Source: G965267335 sp965267335
GTDB taxonomy: Bacteria; Bacteroidota; Bacteroidia; Cytophagales; JAAEPT01
Reading direction: 5' to 3'
DNA length: 64,000 bases
NCBI GenBank assembly: GCA_965267335.1
Contig: OZ253953.1
Span: 1,922,001 to 1,986,000, forward strand
Below the pieces are notes generated by a model. It was not told the origin of the DNA. It saw only the letters and a list, made by a program, of their open reading frames with translations, and did no database searches. The position numbers were made by a program, and so were the translations under genes. Below are positions 6,904 through 16,315 of the stretch, in pieces. Each line of letters begins with the position of its first letter. The stretch's first letter is position 1.

Positions 6904-9783
6904 ATGAAGAACGTAATACTTGCCAAATTGCTATGTGTTACTCTTGGATTTTCCTTTGCTGAAGGAACCAAAGAGTTAAGACCTGCGGCTAATAATACCG
7001 CTAACCTGCATATCACAGATAATGCAGTGTATACTGATTTTGCGCAGTATGGCGCACCACCCGAGCATCAAATCAAGATTCAAATAGCAGACCTGAGCGA
7101 GCGGATGTACTTTGGTATGAACAATAAGGAAGGTAACGGTGATGATTTTGTGCCCAATGTTCCTTTCCGGATTGTATCTCCGACCGGAGTAATTGTTTAC
7201 AACGGAATAATGCCAGGAACGGGGCAGGAAGGTTTTATTGACAGTTGGAATGAAGCAGTGGCCGGTCCTCAGGAATTGGGTTTCGCAGGAGGGTACAATG
7301 CACTGGAATATCAACCAACAGAAATTGGTGACTATGTAATTGAGTTTGACCCTCCAGGAGATTTAGATATCCATCTTTTTGATATGACCGTTGCTGACGC
7401 GAGTGGGCAGGTACAGTTGGGAAGGTTGCATAGCCAGGGCTGGCAGATATCTACTGAAAGCTTTAGCAACCCTTTTTTCGGGACGATGTACCCCTATGAG
7501 CCCAGTGGAACATTGTACGAAGTTGATTTTAATCAAATGCAGCCCTACTTATTTGTAGTAAACTTCAATTCTATCGGTACCGGTAATACTGGTGATTTCT
7601 TTGTTGACCGGCAATCAAAAGAAGGCAATCATACCACCCCTGAATTTGAAGTATTCCTGAACCCTCCGCCAGAAGAACTTTATCCCACAATAGCTCCTGA
7701 CATTTCTTTTGAGGCTGAAATCACTCAGATTGATTGTGAGACCATTGAAATGTGTCTGAGCTTTACAGCAAATGAAGCTGGTTATGTTGAAGGGTTTATA
7801 GATTTAAATGGAAACAATGTATACGATGAGGACCAGGGAGAGGTGTACTTTGGTGAGTTTATTGACCAACCTGGCACACGCTGTATTGAATGGGACGGCA
7901 CTGATGCAGATGGGAATCCGATCGCACAAAATGAAATACGAATGGTATCATCTTTTGGCTTCGGAGTAACTCATTTGCCTTTGTATGATGTTGAGCACAA
8001 CCGTAATGGCTACATAGTTAGGGTAGCCCGGCCCTCTGGAGTTGATGATCCCTTGATTTTTTGGGATGATGGAAACCTGACCGAAGGAAGTACGCTTGGT
8101 GATCCTCTTGTCAATTTGGAGGGTTGTAGTTCACAGTTCTCGGGATGTCATCGATGGGAAAATAGGGGGAGTATTTTCGCAGGTAATAGTGGTGATCAGG
8201 AAACCATTAACACTTGGTGGTATTCACAAATGATTTATGATACATTAATCTTCAATGTCACGGAAACCAGGGGTGTTCAGCTTAGCTATTTGGCGGATTC
8301 ATTATTGCGTGGCGACTCTGTTGTATGTGAAGGTGATGAACTGACTTTTCATGTTTACAATGACGGAACCACGCACTTTGATACCGCTCGTTATTTCTAT
8401 GAATGGTACTATAATGGTACCTCCCTTTCTCCTGATGTAGGTAACCAAACAAAAATAGTAACCCAGTCCAGCGAAATCGTGGTTCATGCGATAGACAAGA
8501 ACAATACGGCCTGTCAAAGCTATGATACTCTTAATGTTTCGGCCCAAACTCCCATTCAGCTCAATGCTGTGATTCTAGATGAAACTTGTACCGACATGGG
8601 ATCGATAAACTTGAATATTACTGATGGACCATCTAATTATGAAATTACATGGGATGAATTTCCAGGGAATAATTCGGCATTTCTTAACGATCTGGAAGGT
8701 GGTGAGTACAATGTTTACATTGCTGATCCCCAGTTTTTAGAGAATTGTGCGCTTGATACTTCTTTTACACTTGAGGGCGCAAACCAAATTGCTATTGAAT
8801 CCCTCAATGTAGTGGATGGGGATTGCTTTAATCCTACGGGCGCTGCAGAGATCATTATGGAAGATCCTAACCTGGATTACGCATACACCTGGAATGGAAT
8901 TCCTGATCAAGTTACCTCACGTGAAAACTTAGGTGTTGGTCAATACACAATTACTGTACAAGAAGTTGGGACTGATTGTGTTCTTGATACAGGCTTTACT
9001 ATTTCTGCAACCTCCTTCGATTATAATGTTCTATATGACAATGAAAAATGTAGTAGTGGAAGTGGGTTCATAAATATAGAGGTGACCGATCCGGGTGTGA
9101 CAGTTAACTGGAATGATGGAAGCAACTCATTTAATCGGGCTAATCTCACTAGCGGGATCTACAGTTTTGAACTTGTCAACCCTAATGACCCGGCATGCAC
9201 GGCAACCCAAACTATCAATATACTGATTGTGGAATCTGACATGACGGCAGATTTTACCTATGAGTCCTTACTGGATTTTCAGGTCGATGAGATAACTGAT
9301 ATTGTGCAGTTCGAAAATTTGTCTTCCGGTGATTTCACTTCATGGAACTGGGATTTTGGTGATGGGAACAGTTCCTCAGACCTTGATCCCCAGCATAGCT
9401 ACGGACAAGTAGGCTTTTTTACAATTACACTTTCTATACAGGATCAATATGGCTGCTCTGATGTAGTGTCTCAGGTGTTGAAAATAGATGAAAAGCCTGT
9501 TTGTGAAGCTGCCATTCCTACGGCCTTTTCTCCGAACGATGACTTTATGAATGATGACATTGGCGTTCTAGGTGATGTACAGGACTTTGATCTGAAGGTG
9601 TTTAATCGCTGGGGAGAAGTGATATTTAGGTCACAGGAGATTGAGAAGAGGTGGGGAGGATTTTATCGACAAGCTCCTTCACCGATAGGTGTTTATCCCT
9701 TTGTGCTGGATTATTGGTGTCCGGATAAAAAGGGAGAGATGGTCAAAAATACCAAGGTAGGTCAAATCACATTAGTGAGATGA
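6904..9783 (+). CDS. secreted PKD protein with gliding-motility/T9SS type B sorting domain
   Basis: ATG 6904 is preferred over the ATG at 6847 because it begins a signal peptide (MKNVILAKLLCVTLGFSFAEG). The product is about 959 residues. Its N-terminal half is an unassigned beta-rich region; the middle has SprB-like Cys-containing repeats (for example VDGDCFNPTGAAEI); a PKD domain follows at about 800-870 (WNWDFGDGNSS); the last 85 residues are the type B C-terminal domain, with AIPTAFSPNDD, FNRWGEVIF and a final TLVR. Type B domains direct export by T9SS and often cell-surface display. The next gene overlaps by 4 bp and encodes a PorP/SprF-like partner, the usual pairing for type B substrates. 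Confidence 0.88.
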   Translation: MKNVILAKLLCVTLGFSFAEGTKELRPAANNTANLHITDNAVYTDFAQYGAPPEHQIKIQIADLSERMYFGMNNKEGNGDDFVPNVPFRIVSPTGVIVYNGIMPGTGQEGFIDSWNEAVAGPQELGFAGGYNALEYQPTEIGDYVIEFDPPGDLDIHLFDMTVADASGQVQLGRLHSQGWQISTESFSNPFFGTMYPYEPSGTLYEVDFNQMQPYLFVVNFNSIGTGNTGDFFVDRQSKEGNHTTPEFEVFLNPPPEELYPTIAPDISFEAEITQIDCETIEMCLSFTANEAGYVEGFIDLNGNNVYDEDQGEVYFGEFIDQPGTRCIEWDGTDADGNPIAQNEIRMVSSFGFGVTHLPLYDVEHNRNGYIVRVARPSGVDDPLIFWDDGNLTEGSTLGDPLVNLEGCSSQFSGCHRWENRGSIFAGNSGDQETINTWWYSQMIYDTLIFNVTETRGVQLSYLADSLLRGDSVVCEGDELTFHVYNDGTTHFDTARYFYEWYYNGTSLSPDVGNQTKIVTQSSEIVVHAIDKNNTACQSYDTLNVSAQTPIQLNAVILDETCTDMGSINLNITDGPSNYEITWDEFPGNNSAFLNDLEGGEYNVYIADPQFLENCALDTSFTLEGANQIAIESLNVVDGDCFNPTGAAEIIMEDPNLDYAYTWNGIPDQVTSRENLGVGQYTITVQEVGTDCVLDTGFTISATSFDYNVLYDNEKCSSGSGFINIEVTDPGVTVNWNDGSNSFNRANLTSGIYSFELVNPNDPACTATQTINILIVESDMTADFTYESLLDFQVDEITDIVQFENLSSGDFTSWNWDFGDGNSSSDLDPQHSYGQVGFFTITLSIQDQYGCSDVVSQVLKIDEKPVCEAAIPTAFSPNDDFMNDDIGVLGDVQDFDLKVFNRWGEVIFRSQEIEKRWGGFYRQAPSPIGVYPFVLDYWCPDKKGEMVKNTKVGQITLVR

Positions 9784-10832
9784 AAAAGTTATTGTGGACC
9801 ATATTGATATTTAAACTTAGTCTTGGGGCAGGGCAAGATCCACAGTTTTCACAGTATTATTCTGCACCTCTACTGCTAAATCCAGCATTGGCCGGAGCTA
9901 CCGAATGTGAGAGATTCGGAATGAATGCACGCTCGCAATGGGTGGGACTCAATCGTTCCTTCAAAACCGTGTCTGCCTATATGGATATGAATTTAGCACA
10001 TTTACGTAGCGGGGTCGGGATTATGGCTCTGCATGATAATATCGGACAAGCTAATTTATCGACCAATGAAGTAAATCTATATTATAGTTTCAGGGCCTCT
10101 CTCTCAGATAATTTCCACTTGCGACTGGGAGCACAGGCCGGGTGGGTGAGGAGAAGTATTGATTACGGGCAGTTAATATTCGAAGATCAATTCAGTGGTA
10201 CAGTAGTCACAAATGACTTTACCATTGATCCAGTCAAAGATTATGGAAATGTAGGGTATATGGATTTCTCCGGGGGTATGATGGCATACAATGAAAATTT
10301 CTGGTTAGGACTTTCTGCCCATCACCTGAACAGACCCGATCAATCTTTTTATCTTGAGCCTAGCCCACAGCCCATCAAGTTCAGTATCCATGGAGGTTAT
10401 AACTTTGATTTTACCCATCACAGAGGACTTCATGGTGTGGAAGATAAAGAGTTCAGAATTACTCCGACTTTTGTTTATAAAGGCGAACAACGCTTTGATC
10501 AGATTGATCTTGGTGTTTATGTGCTCAAGAGCCATTTGCTCTACGGAGTATGGTACAGAGGAATTGTTTTTAAAGAAGATGAAGGTATCAGAAATAACGA
10601 TGCTGTCATTATGCAAATCGGTTTTCACCCCAGGGATTTATCAATTATCTACAGCTATGATATCACAACCTCAAAATTGAGGATGGCGAACACGCTTGGA
10701 AGTCATGAAATCTCATTGATCTATGAGTTTTGCCTAAAGCTTCCACACAGGAAACGTCATGTTTATAAGCGACTTCCATGCCCTGACTTCTTTAAGAGCC
10801 AACAACATAAGCAACAAGGGAATGGGTTCTGA
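9780..10832 (+). CDS. PorP/SprF-like T9SS outer-membrane protein
   Basis: This 350-residue protein has a signal peptide followed by the family hallmark QDPQFSQYYSAPLLLNPALAGA. Amphipathic strands continue to the end, as expected for a 14-strand-type barrel. PorP/SprF proteins help secrete or anchor specific T9SS substrates in the outer membrane. The start codon overlaps the upstream stop (ATGA at 9780-9783), which indicates translational coupling with the type B substrate. That makes it the likely dedicated partner of the 6904 protein. It is similar to the second copy at 26881. Confidence 0.9.
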   Translation: MKKLLWTILIFKLSLGAGQDPQFSQYYSAPLLLNPALAGATECERFGMNARSQWVGLNRSFKTVSAYMDMNLAHLRSGVGIMALHDNIGQANLSTNEVNLYYSFRASLSDNFHLRLGAQAGWVRRSIDYGQLIFEDQFSGTVVTNDFTIDPVKDYGNVGYMDFSGGMMAYNENFWLGLSAHHLNRPDQSFYLEPSPQPIKFSIHGGYNFDFTHHRGLHGVEDKEFRITPTFVYKGEQRFDQIDLGVYVLKSHLLYGVWYRGIVFKEDEGIRNNDAVIMQIGFHPRDLSIIYSYDITTSKLRMANTLGSHEISLIYEFCLKLPHRKRHVYKRLPCPDFFKSQQHKQQGNGF

Positions 10833-10906
10833 ATCGAATAGGTAAAAGAATCTTCTTTGACTTATGAGCTAAGCCATGAAAGCATTGTATTAGAAATCGT
10901 TAGAAA

Positions 10907-11302
10907 TTACTTAGTGAACTCCAATCCGTGCTTTGCAAAATAAGCAGTGGCCAGGTTGTAGTCCCTCACCTGTAGATTGGATTGTTCTGCCTTCAGTTTC
11001 TCCAGAATTGATTGTCCTATACCTGTGTTTCTGAAGTCTTTATGAATTGCTAATATCTCAAGGATTTCCTGATTAGAGACTTTTGAGATTTTCTCCTTAC
11101 ACATTAGTGCGATACCAACAACCTTGAATTGATAGTTGCGGACTAATGTTGCAAAACCACTTTCTTTAATGTTTTGAAGGATTTTTTTCAGAACTCTCTG
11201 ATCAATTTCCTGTACGTTGGACCGGATAAATTCTATGATGTCCAACTTGTTTTCTTCCAGCCGTGGGCTTGTCGCGTGGATAGTTTCGAAGTGTAAAATC
11301 AT
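10907..11302 (-). CDS. GNAT-family N-acetyltransferase
   Basis: The 131-residue protein carries the GNAT acetyl-CoA binding pattern: a beta-4 strand LEILAIHKDF followed by RNTGIGQSILEKL, which matches the R/Q-x-x-G-x-G/A loop and helix 3. These enzymes transfer an acetyl group from acetyl-CoA to an amine; the substrate cannot be deduced. It is convergent with the PorP gene and has its own intergenic region upstream. The short length is typical for a single GNAT domain. Confidence 0.8.
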   Translation of the reverse strand: MILHFETIHATSPRLEENKLDIIEFIRSNVQEIDQRVLKKILQNIKESGFATLVRNYQFKVVGIALMCKEKISKVSNQEILEILAIHKDFRNTGIGQSILEKLKAEQSNLQVRDYNLATAYFAKHGLEFTK

Positions 11303-11448
11303 ATAATAATAATGGGATTCGGGTTGTGATATAACCCTTTTCGCTAACCTTAATTATGTTAGAAAATAGAAAAAATTCTATTCAACTAACATAACAATGT
11401 CAACAATTTGCAAAAATTATCCAAGAAAATTGTGAAGTTCTTTGCTGA

Positions 11449-12681
11449 TTATCGGACCAGGAATGTGCCTGAACCGATCATATGGCCTTCACAATAAACT
11501 TCGATAAGATTAGTTCCTTCTTTGAATTCGTACGAAGGTTCTTTATCGTATACCAAAGTAACCGTCTTGCCACTTCGGCTATAAGTATCATCTACTTTTG
11601 CCGCGAAATACAGTGTTTTACCGTTGACATCCTTGAAAGTACCACCAGCAAGGTTGCCGGATAGTCCAACACCGGAAGGCTCTTTCAATACCATATAATA
11701 GGTTTTGATATTCTCCTCCGCAATTTTGTTGGGTTGAACGGTAAATTCAACTTTGAGTTTGTCAAGGTCCTTAGGCTTATAACCTTTGTTCTTTATGTCA
11801 ACCTTGATCTTGCCTTTACTATTGATCGCTACGGCTTTAAAGTCAGCTGCAGCCAATACCTGCCCATCTTTTATGGTTTCCTCCTGGTCGGCTATGGTTT
11901 GCTCACGTTCACTGATTATGTCTTCCTTCTGCGCTACGGTTTCTTTCAATTCGGTGATGTTCTTCATTTGTTCATCACGGATGGCCCTTAGCTTGATGAG
12001 TTCGCTGTCTTGCTGCTGAAGTAGTAGGGTGTATTCTTGCTTGAATTTATTTAATTCTCGTACAGCTCGATCTCGGTCATTGGCTCTATACTTGTAAGAT
12101 GCCAATCTTTTCTTCATGGCTTCATATTCCAGTTTCATAGAATCAAGTTGCTGAAATAATCTAACGGTGTCACTTGTCAGCAATCGAATCTCTGATTTTC
12201 TGGCTTCCAGTGAATCTATATAAGCATCTGCCTGTTTTTCAAGTTGTTTTACTTCACCTGCAGTATTTTCCTGCTCATTATACTTCTGATAATACAGGTA
12301 TCCCATTACTCCTGCACCTGCAGTCATTAAGATGATCAGGATGATTAGTACAATTGTACCAGCTTTTCCTGCTCTCTCGTTATCTTTTCTCTCCTTACTT
12401 TTTTTAGGCTTCTCCTTTTTGGGAGGTTTGGACTCTTTAGCTTTTGCTTTAGGATCAGGCTTTTGCTCCGGTTTCTTTGCAGGGTCTTGTGGTGCGGGTT
12501 TAGCATCACCTGCTGCTGCTGGTTTTTGAGGAGCACCTGGTTTCTGAGGTGGTTGATTCGCTCCGGTACCAGCTGTTTTATCCCCTTGGTTCCCTGTAGG
12601 GGGTGTATTACCTTCGGGTTTTCCTGCGTTACTTCCTGGTTTTCCCGCTCCTGGGTTTGGCTTGTTTGCGTTGTCCTCCAT
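11449..12681 (-). CDS. proline-rich single-pass membrane protein with coiled coil
   Basis: I choose ATG 12681 (MEDNANKPNPG) instead of 12753, because the extra upstream codons look unlike the rest. The roughly 410-residue protein has a Pro/Gly/Lys-rich, probably cytoplasmic N-terminus of about 110 residues, one membrane helix (IVLIILIILMTAGAGVMGYL), a long coiled coil at about residues 145-280, and a C-terminal beta-sandwich-like domain of about 125 residues ending in GSGTFLVR. The topology suggests a periplasmic coiled coil anchored in the inner membrane. I do not recognise the family. A structural or envelope role is plausible but unproven. Confidence 0.75.
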   Translation of the reverse strand: MEDNANKPNPGAGKPGSNAGKPEGNTPPTGNQGDKTAGTGANQPPQKPGAPQKPAAAGDAKPAPQDPAKKPEQKPDPKAKAKESKPPKKEKPKKSKERKDNERAGKAGTIVLIILIILMTAGAGVMGYLYYQKYNEQENTAGEVKQLEKQADAYIDSLEARKSEIRLLTSDTVRLFQQLDSMKLEYEAMKKRLASYKYRANDRDRAVRELNKFKQEYTLLLQQQDSELIKLRAIRDEQMKNITELKETVAQKEDIISEREQTIADQEETIKDGQVLAAADFKAVAINSKGKIKVDIKNKGYKPKDLDKLKVEFTVQPNKIAEENIKTYYMVLKEPSGVGLSGNLAGGTFKDVNGKTLYFAAKVDDTYSRSGKTVTLVYDKEPSYEFKEGTNLIEVYCEGHMIGSGTFLVR

Positions 12682-12791
12682 AATCCTAGTTTTTGTACGG
12701 TTCAGACGTATGCTTTCGTTAATTTTATCGCTCTGAAGTACCTTTAAATACAATAATAGTTAAATTTTACAAATTTCGACACTTTTGAGGG

Positions 12792-13373
12792 ATGGACTTG
12801 AACAAAGACTATTGGGAAAACCGCTACAAGAAGGATGAAACCGGTTGGGATGTTGGTGGTGTCAGCGCGCCATTGAAGGCTTATTTTGATCAGCTGGAAG
12901 ATAAAAATATACGGATTCTGGTTCCTGGAGGAGGTAATGGATACGAGGCGGCCTATTTGTTCGAAACTGGTTTTTCGTCTACATACCTGCTTGATATAGC
13001 TCAACAGCCATTGGATAATTTTCAGATGAATAACCCTCAATTCCCAGCCAATCAATTACTTAATGAGGATTTTTTCAATCATAAAGGGCAGTATGATTTA
13101 ATTGTTGAGCAAACATTCTTCTGCGCACTCGATAGAAATTTAAGGAGTGAATATGCGTCTAAAATGTCGGAGTTGCTACGTACTGGAGGGAAGCTGGTTG
13201 GTCTTTTGTTTAACCATGAGATGGATAGGGAAGGTCCTCCCTTCGGTGGTACGAAAGAAGAATATTTTGAGTATTTTCGTCCCTACTTTGAATTCACCGT
13301 TTTTGAAAATTGCTATAACTCCATCAAGCCGAGAAGTGGCAGAGAGTTATTCATGATACTAAAGAAGAAATGA
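12792..13373 (+). CDS. TPMT-family SAM-dependent methyltransferase
   Basis: The 193-residue protein has the thiopurine S-methyltransferase family N-terminus (YWENRYKKDETGWDVGG) and a Rossmann SAM-binding loop, ILVPGGGNGYEAAYL, then an acidic strand end LLDIA. The motif VEQTFFCAL is also typical of the family. Bacterial members methylate thiols, halides or metalloids; the real substrate is unknown. The gene overlaps kdsA by 4 bp (ATGA), so it is translationally coupled to it, though no functional link is obvious. Confidence 0.88.
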   Translation: MDLNKDYWENRYKKDETGWDVGGVSAPLKAYFDQLEDKNIRILVPGGGNGYEAAYLFETGFSSTYLLDIAQQPLDNFQMNNPQFPANQLLNEDFFNHKGQYDLIVEQTFFCALDRNLRSEYASKMSELLRTGGKLVGLLFNHEMDREGPPFGGTKEEYFEYFRPYFEFTVFENCYNSIKPRSGRELFMILKKK

Positions 13374-14176
13374 ACATCGAAATACCTAAACTGAAGAATA
13401 AAGGAAAGAGCTTTTTGTTAATCGCGGGACCATGCGTAGTAGAAAGTAAGGAGCTTTGCTTTGAAGTGGCTGAGAAAGTGAAGGAAATTACTGACAGACT
13501 AGAGATTCCCTATACCTTCAAAGCATCCTACCGGAAGGCAAATCGGTCTAGACTAGATAGTTTTCGAGGTATAGGTGATCAGGAAGCCCTTCAAATTCTG
13601 AAGGATGTTGGTGAACATTTCGATTTACCTACGATTACAGATATTCATGAGTCCGATGAAGCAGCCATGGCAGCAGAGTATGTTGATGTTCTTCAGATTC
13701 CGGCTTTTTTATGTAGACAAACAGATTTACTTGTTGCGGCTGGAGAGACGGGAAAGGTAGTAAGTATCAAGAAAGGACAGTTCCTTTCAGGTGAGTCCAT
13801 GAAATTTGCCGTTGACAAAGTGAAGAGTACTGGTAATAACAATGTCCTCCTCACAGAAAGAGGGAACTCATTCGGATATACCGATCTCGTAGTTGACTAT
13901 AGGAATATACCTGCCATGCGAAATATTGGTGTACCGGTTGTTATGGATATAACGCATTCACTACAACAACCTAACCAGACCAGCGGGGTAACGGGAGGTA
14001 AGCCGGAATTGATTGGAACCATCGGCAAGGCAGCTATCGCTGTTGGTGCAGATGGTATTTTTATTGAGACGCATCCTAATCCAGGAGAAGCACTATCTGA
14101 TGGAGCCAATATGTTGATGCTCGACCGGCTGGAGGAACTATTGACTACCTTGAAGAGTATATATGAGGTTGTTTGA
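13370..14176 (+). CDS. kdsA: 3-deoxy-8-phosphooctulonate synthase (KDO-8-P synthase)
   Basis: This 268-residue enzyme condenses phosphoenolpyruvate with arabinose 5-phosphate to give KDO-8-phosphate for the lipopolysaccharide inner core. Family motifs are plain: LLIAGPCVVESKE near the N-terminus, FKASYRKANRS at about 55, LQIPAFLCRQTDLL, and the C-terminal GADGIFIETHPNPGEALSDG. Length matches typical KdsA. It is coupled to the upstream methyltransferase by an ATGA overlap. Its presence supports a Gram-negative envelope. Confidence 0.96.
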   Translation: MNIEIPKLKNKGKSFLLIAGPCVVESKELCFEVAEKVKEITDRLEIPYTFKASYRKANRSRLDSFRGIGDQEALQILKDVGEHFDLPTITDIHESDEAAMAAEYVDVLQIPAFLCRQTDLLVAAGETGKVVSIKKGQFLSGESMKFAVDKVKSTGNNNVLLTERGNSFGYTDLVVDYRNIPAMRNIGVPVVMDITHSLQQPNQTSGVTGGKPELIGTIGKAAIAVGADGIFIETHPNPGEALSDGANMLMLDRLEELLTTLKSIYEVV

Positions 14177-14229
14177 TGGGTTTGTCGGTTTAACTTTGGA
14201 CACAAACCAAACGAATAAACAGGAAGGAA

Positions 14230-15006
14230 TCAGTAACGCAGCTTAAAATGCTGTTTGGGCTGTTTATCCCTAAAAAAAACTAATCCAAAGTGGAATAAAT
14301 CAATAGTCAGCGTTACGTCCTTGTGTGCCTTAATCTCACTCCAGGCTTTTTTCATTTCGTCAGACCAGTAGATATCATCAAAGACAAAGACTGAATTTTC
14401 ATGGGCTTTACTAAAGCACAATTTGAAGTATTCAATGGTTGGTTCGTATCGATGATTTGCATCGAAAAAAACAAAATCAACCTGAGGAATTTCCTCAAGA
14501 GCTTCCTCAAGCTTTGTATTAATGTCTCCCTGAATTATTCGGACCCTGCGTAGCCTGAATTCTTTGAAATTCTTTTGAGCGATAGCAGCTATTTCCGGAC
14601 TGCCTTCAAAGGTGTATAAGTTACCATTGGGGTTTCCCATAGCCATGTAACTGGTGGTAAGTCCTAAGGAAGTGCCTAATTCAATAATGTACTCGGGCTG
14701 AAATTTTTCGATCAACCGATAGAGTAATCGTGATTGGCGGGGAGGCTTTAGTGAACGCTTTGCAATTTTACTTACCCTGCGTTCCGAGGACTTTGAGCGA
14801 CCGGCACCATAATCTACCACAGGAATTCTTTTCAGATTAAGGGTTAGCTCAGTCCTTTTTTCCTCTATTCCGGTAAACTTAGGGGTGTTTTTGTCTTTTC
14901 GGATAACCTCGGTATATAGGCTATACACAAAAGGGGAGTGCAAACCGTATTGGTTTCCTGAAGTAAAACGAAATTTTATGAAGTCTATCGCTCTGGTAAA
15001 GCTCAC
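14230..15006 (-). CDS. class I SAM-dependent methyltransferase
   Basis: The gene starts at GTG 15006, 6 bp after apaG, so the two look co-transcribed. The 258-residue protein has an N-terminal extension of about 95 residues rich in Arg and Lys, then a SAM-binding loop IIELGTSLGLTTSYMAM and the acidic motif DFVFFDANHRYEPTIEYF seen in O-methyltransferase-3/MTase-24 proteins. The substrate is unknown. The basic N-terminus could contact nucleic acid or membrane, but this is speculation. Confidence 0.82.
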   Translation of the reverse strand: MSFTRAIDFIKFRFTSGNQYGLHSPFVYSLYTEVIRKDKNTPKFTGIEEKRTELTLNLKRIPVVDYGAGRSKSSERRVSKIAKRSLKPPRQSRLLYRLIEKFQPEYIIELGTSLGLTTSYMAMGNPNGNLYTFEGSPEIAAIAQKNFKEFRLRRVRIIQGDINTKLEEALEEIPQVDFVFFDANHRYEPTIEYFKLCFSKAHENSVFVFDDIYWSDEMKKAWSEIKAHKDVTLTIDLFHFGLVFFRDKQPKQHFKLRY

Positions 15007-15012
15007 TAACTC

Positions 15013-15399
15013 TTAGTTCAGCTTATAAGGAATGATCATATGGAACTCAGGAATTTTGACCGTAAACTGCTTACCATCAACCATTCTTTCGAAGGTATAG
15101 GTGCCAGCCATTTTTCCCATTCCTGTTTTTAGGTTACAACCTGAAACGTACTCATGTGTTTCCCCTGGTTCTAAAATTGGCTGCTGTCCAACAACTCCTT
15201 CACCTTCAACCTCTTTTACTGAACCATTGGAATCATAAATAAGCCAATGCCTGGTTAAGAGCTTTACTGTGTATTCAGAGCAGTTTTCTATGCTGATGCG
15301 GTAGGTGAAAACATAATGGAACTGGCCCGGACTTGAGTACTCCGGTTGGTAGCTTGTTTCCACGCTTACCTTTACGCCTTGTGTAATTTCAGTTACCAT
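15013..15399 (-). CDS. apaG: ApaG/Co2+-Mg2+ efflux-associated protein
   Basis: The 128-residue product matches the single-domain ApaG fold: VSVETSYQPEYSSPGQF, the central LLTRHWLIYDSNG, the EVEGEGVVGQQP segment and the glycine-rich KTGMGKMAGTY. ApaG has a fibronectin-III-like fold; the family has been linked to cobalt/magnesium homeostasis and to Ap4A metabolism, but its molecular action is unclear. Length is standard. It is followed closely by a methyltransferase gene. Confidence 0.92.
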   Translation of the reverse strand: MVTEITQGVKVSVETSYQPEYSSPGQFHYVFTYRISIENCSEYTVKLLTRHWLIYDSNGSVKEVEGEGVVGQQPILEPGETHEYVSGCNLKTGMGKMAGTYTFERMVDGKQFTVKIPEFHMIIPYKLN

Positions 15400-15652
15400 A
15401 ATGCCTTAAATCTCTTAACGATTAAATTTATAAAATAGTTTTTTGAAGGCAACCTAAATTGTTGAAATTTCAGGGAATTTACCTGGAGGTGAGTGATCAC
15501 AAACAACTGGTCACACTAATTTTGCCTTACTTAGGGAAATCCGGATAGTGAAAAATGGATAAACCTTCCGGTTTTTTGTTTGTCCGGCTGAAGTACTTTT
15601 TTCTTCAGTGTAAGAGTAAGGTGGATGTTGTAAAGAATAGATTGAACCTGTT

Positions 15653-16315
15653 ATGAACGTAGAAATAGAATCTTCCTGGAAGGAAAAATTGGAGGCTGAA
15701 TTTGAGAAGGATTATTTCAAAAACCTGATAGCTTTTATCAAGGAGGATATCAAGAATCATCAAATATTCCCTCCAGGCAAGCTTATTTTTAATGCCTTTG
15801 ACCGCTGTCCTTTTGATGAAGTGAAAGTCGTGATTATCGGTCAGGACCCGTACCACGGTCCCGGTCAAGCTCATGGACTTTGTTTTTCAGTAAATGATGG
15901 TGTGAAATTTCCTCCCTCTTTGGTGAATATATTCAAGGAACTGAAGGAAGACTTAGGGGTAGAAATGCCAGCCTCCGGGAACCTGGAACGATGGGCAGAT
16001 CAGGGGGTGCTGCTATTAAACGCTACGCTTACGGTAAGGGCAAGAAGTGCCGGTTCTCATCAAGGTAAAGGCTGGGAAGAGTTTACCGATGCGGTAATAC
16101 AGAAAGTGAATGATGAAAAAGAAGGAGTGGTATTCATACTATGGGGCGCTTATGCACAAAAGAAGGGGATGATCATTGATGATCAAAAACACCATGTGAT
16201 AAAGTCACCCCACCCGTCACCATTTTCAGCACATAGTGGTTTCTTTGGCAGCAAGCCGTTTTCAAAAACAAATGCTTACCTGAAGAATAAAGGCTTACCG
16301 GAAATTAGTTGGTAA
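15653..16315 (+). CDS. ung: uracil-DNA glycosylase
   Basis: The 220-residue family 1 enzyme removes uracil from DNA to start base excision repair. The water-activating loop GQDPYHGPGQAHGL (catalytic Asp65), the uracil-binding LLLNATLTV and the DNA-intercalating HPSPFSAHSGFFG loop are all intact. Length matches typical Ung. Its stop codon ends at 16315 and the lepB stop begins at 16316 on the other strand, so the two genes abut tail to tail with no intergenic terminator. Confidence 0.97.
   Translation: MNVEIESSWKEKLEAEFEKDYFKNLIAFIKEDIKNHQIFPPGKLIFNAFDRCPFDEVKVVIIGQDPYHGPGQAHGLCFSVNDGVKFPPSLVNIFKELKEDLGVEMPASGNLERWADQGVLLLNATLTVRARSAGSHQGKGWEEFTDAVIQKVNDEKEGVVFILWGAYAQKKGMIIDDQKHHVIKSPHPSPFSAHSGFFGSKPFSKTNAYLKNKGLPEISW

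Noticed and set aside
8914..8928. CTCACGTGAAAA as a parS site
   Set aside because: Only the CACGTG core and a few flanking bases fit the usual ParB site, it is inside a coding region, and it lies over 10 kb from parAB.
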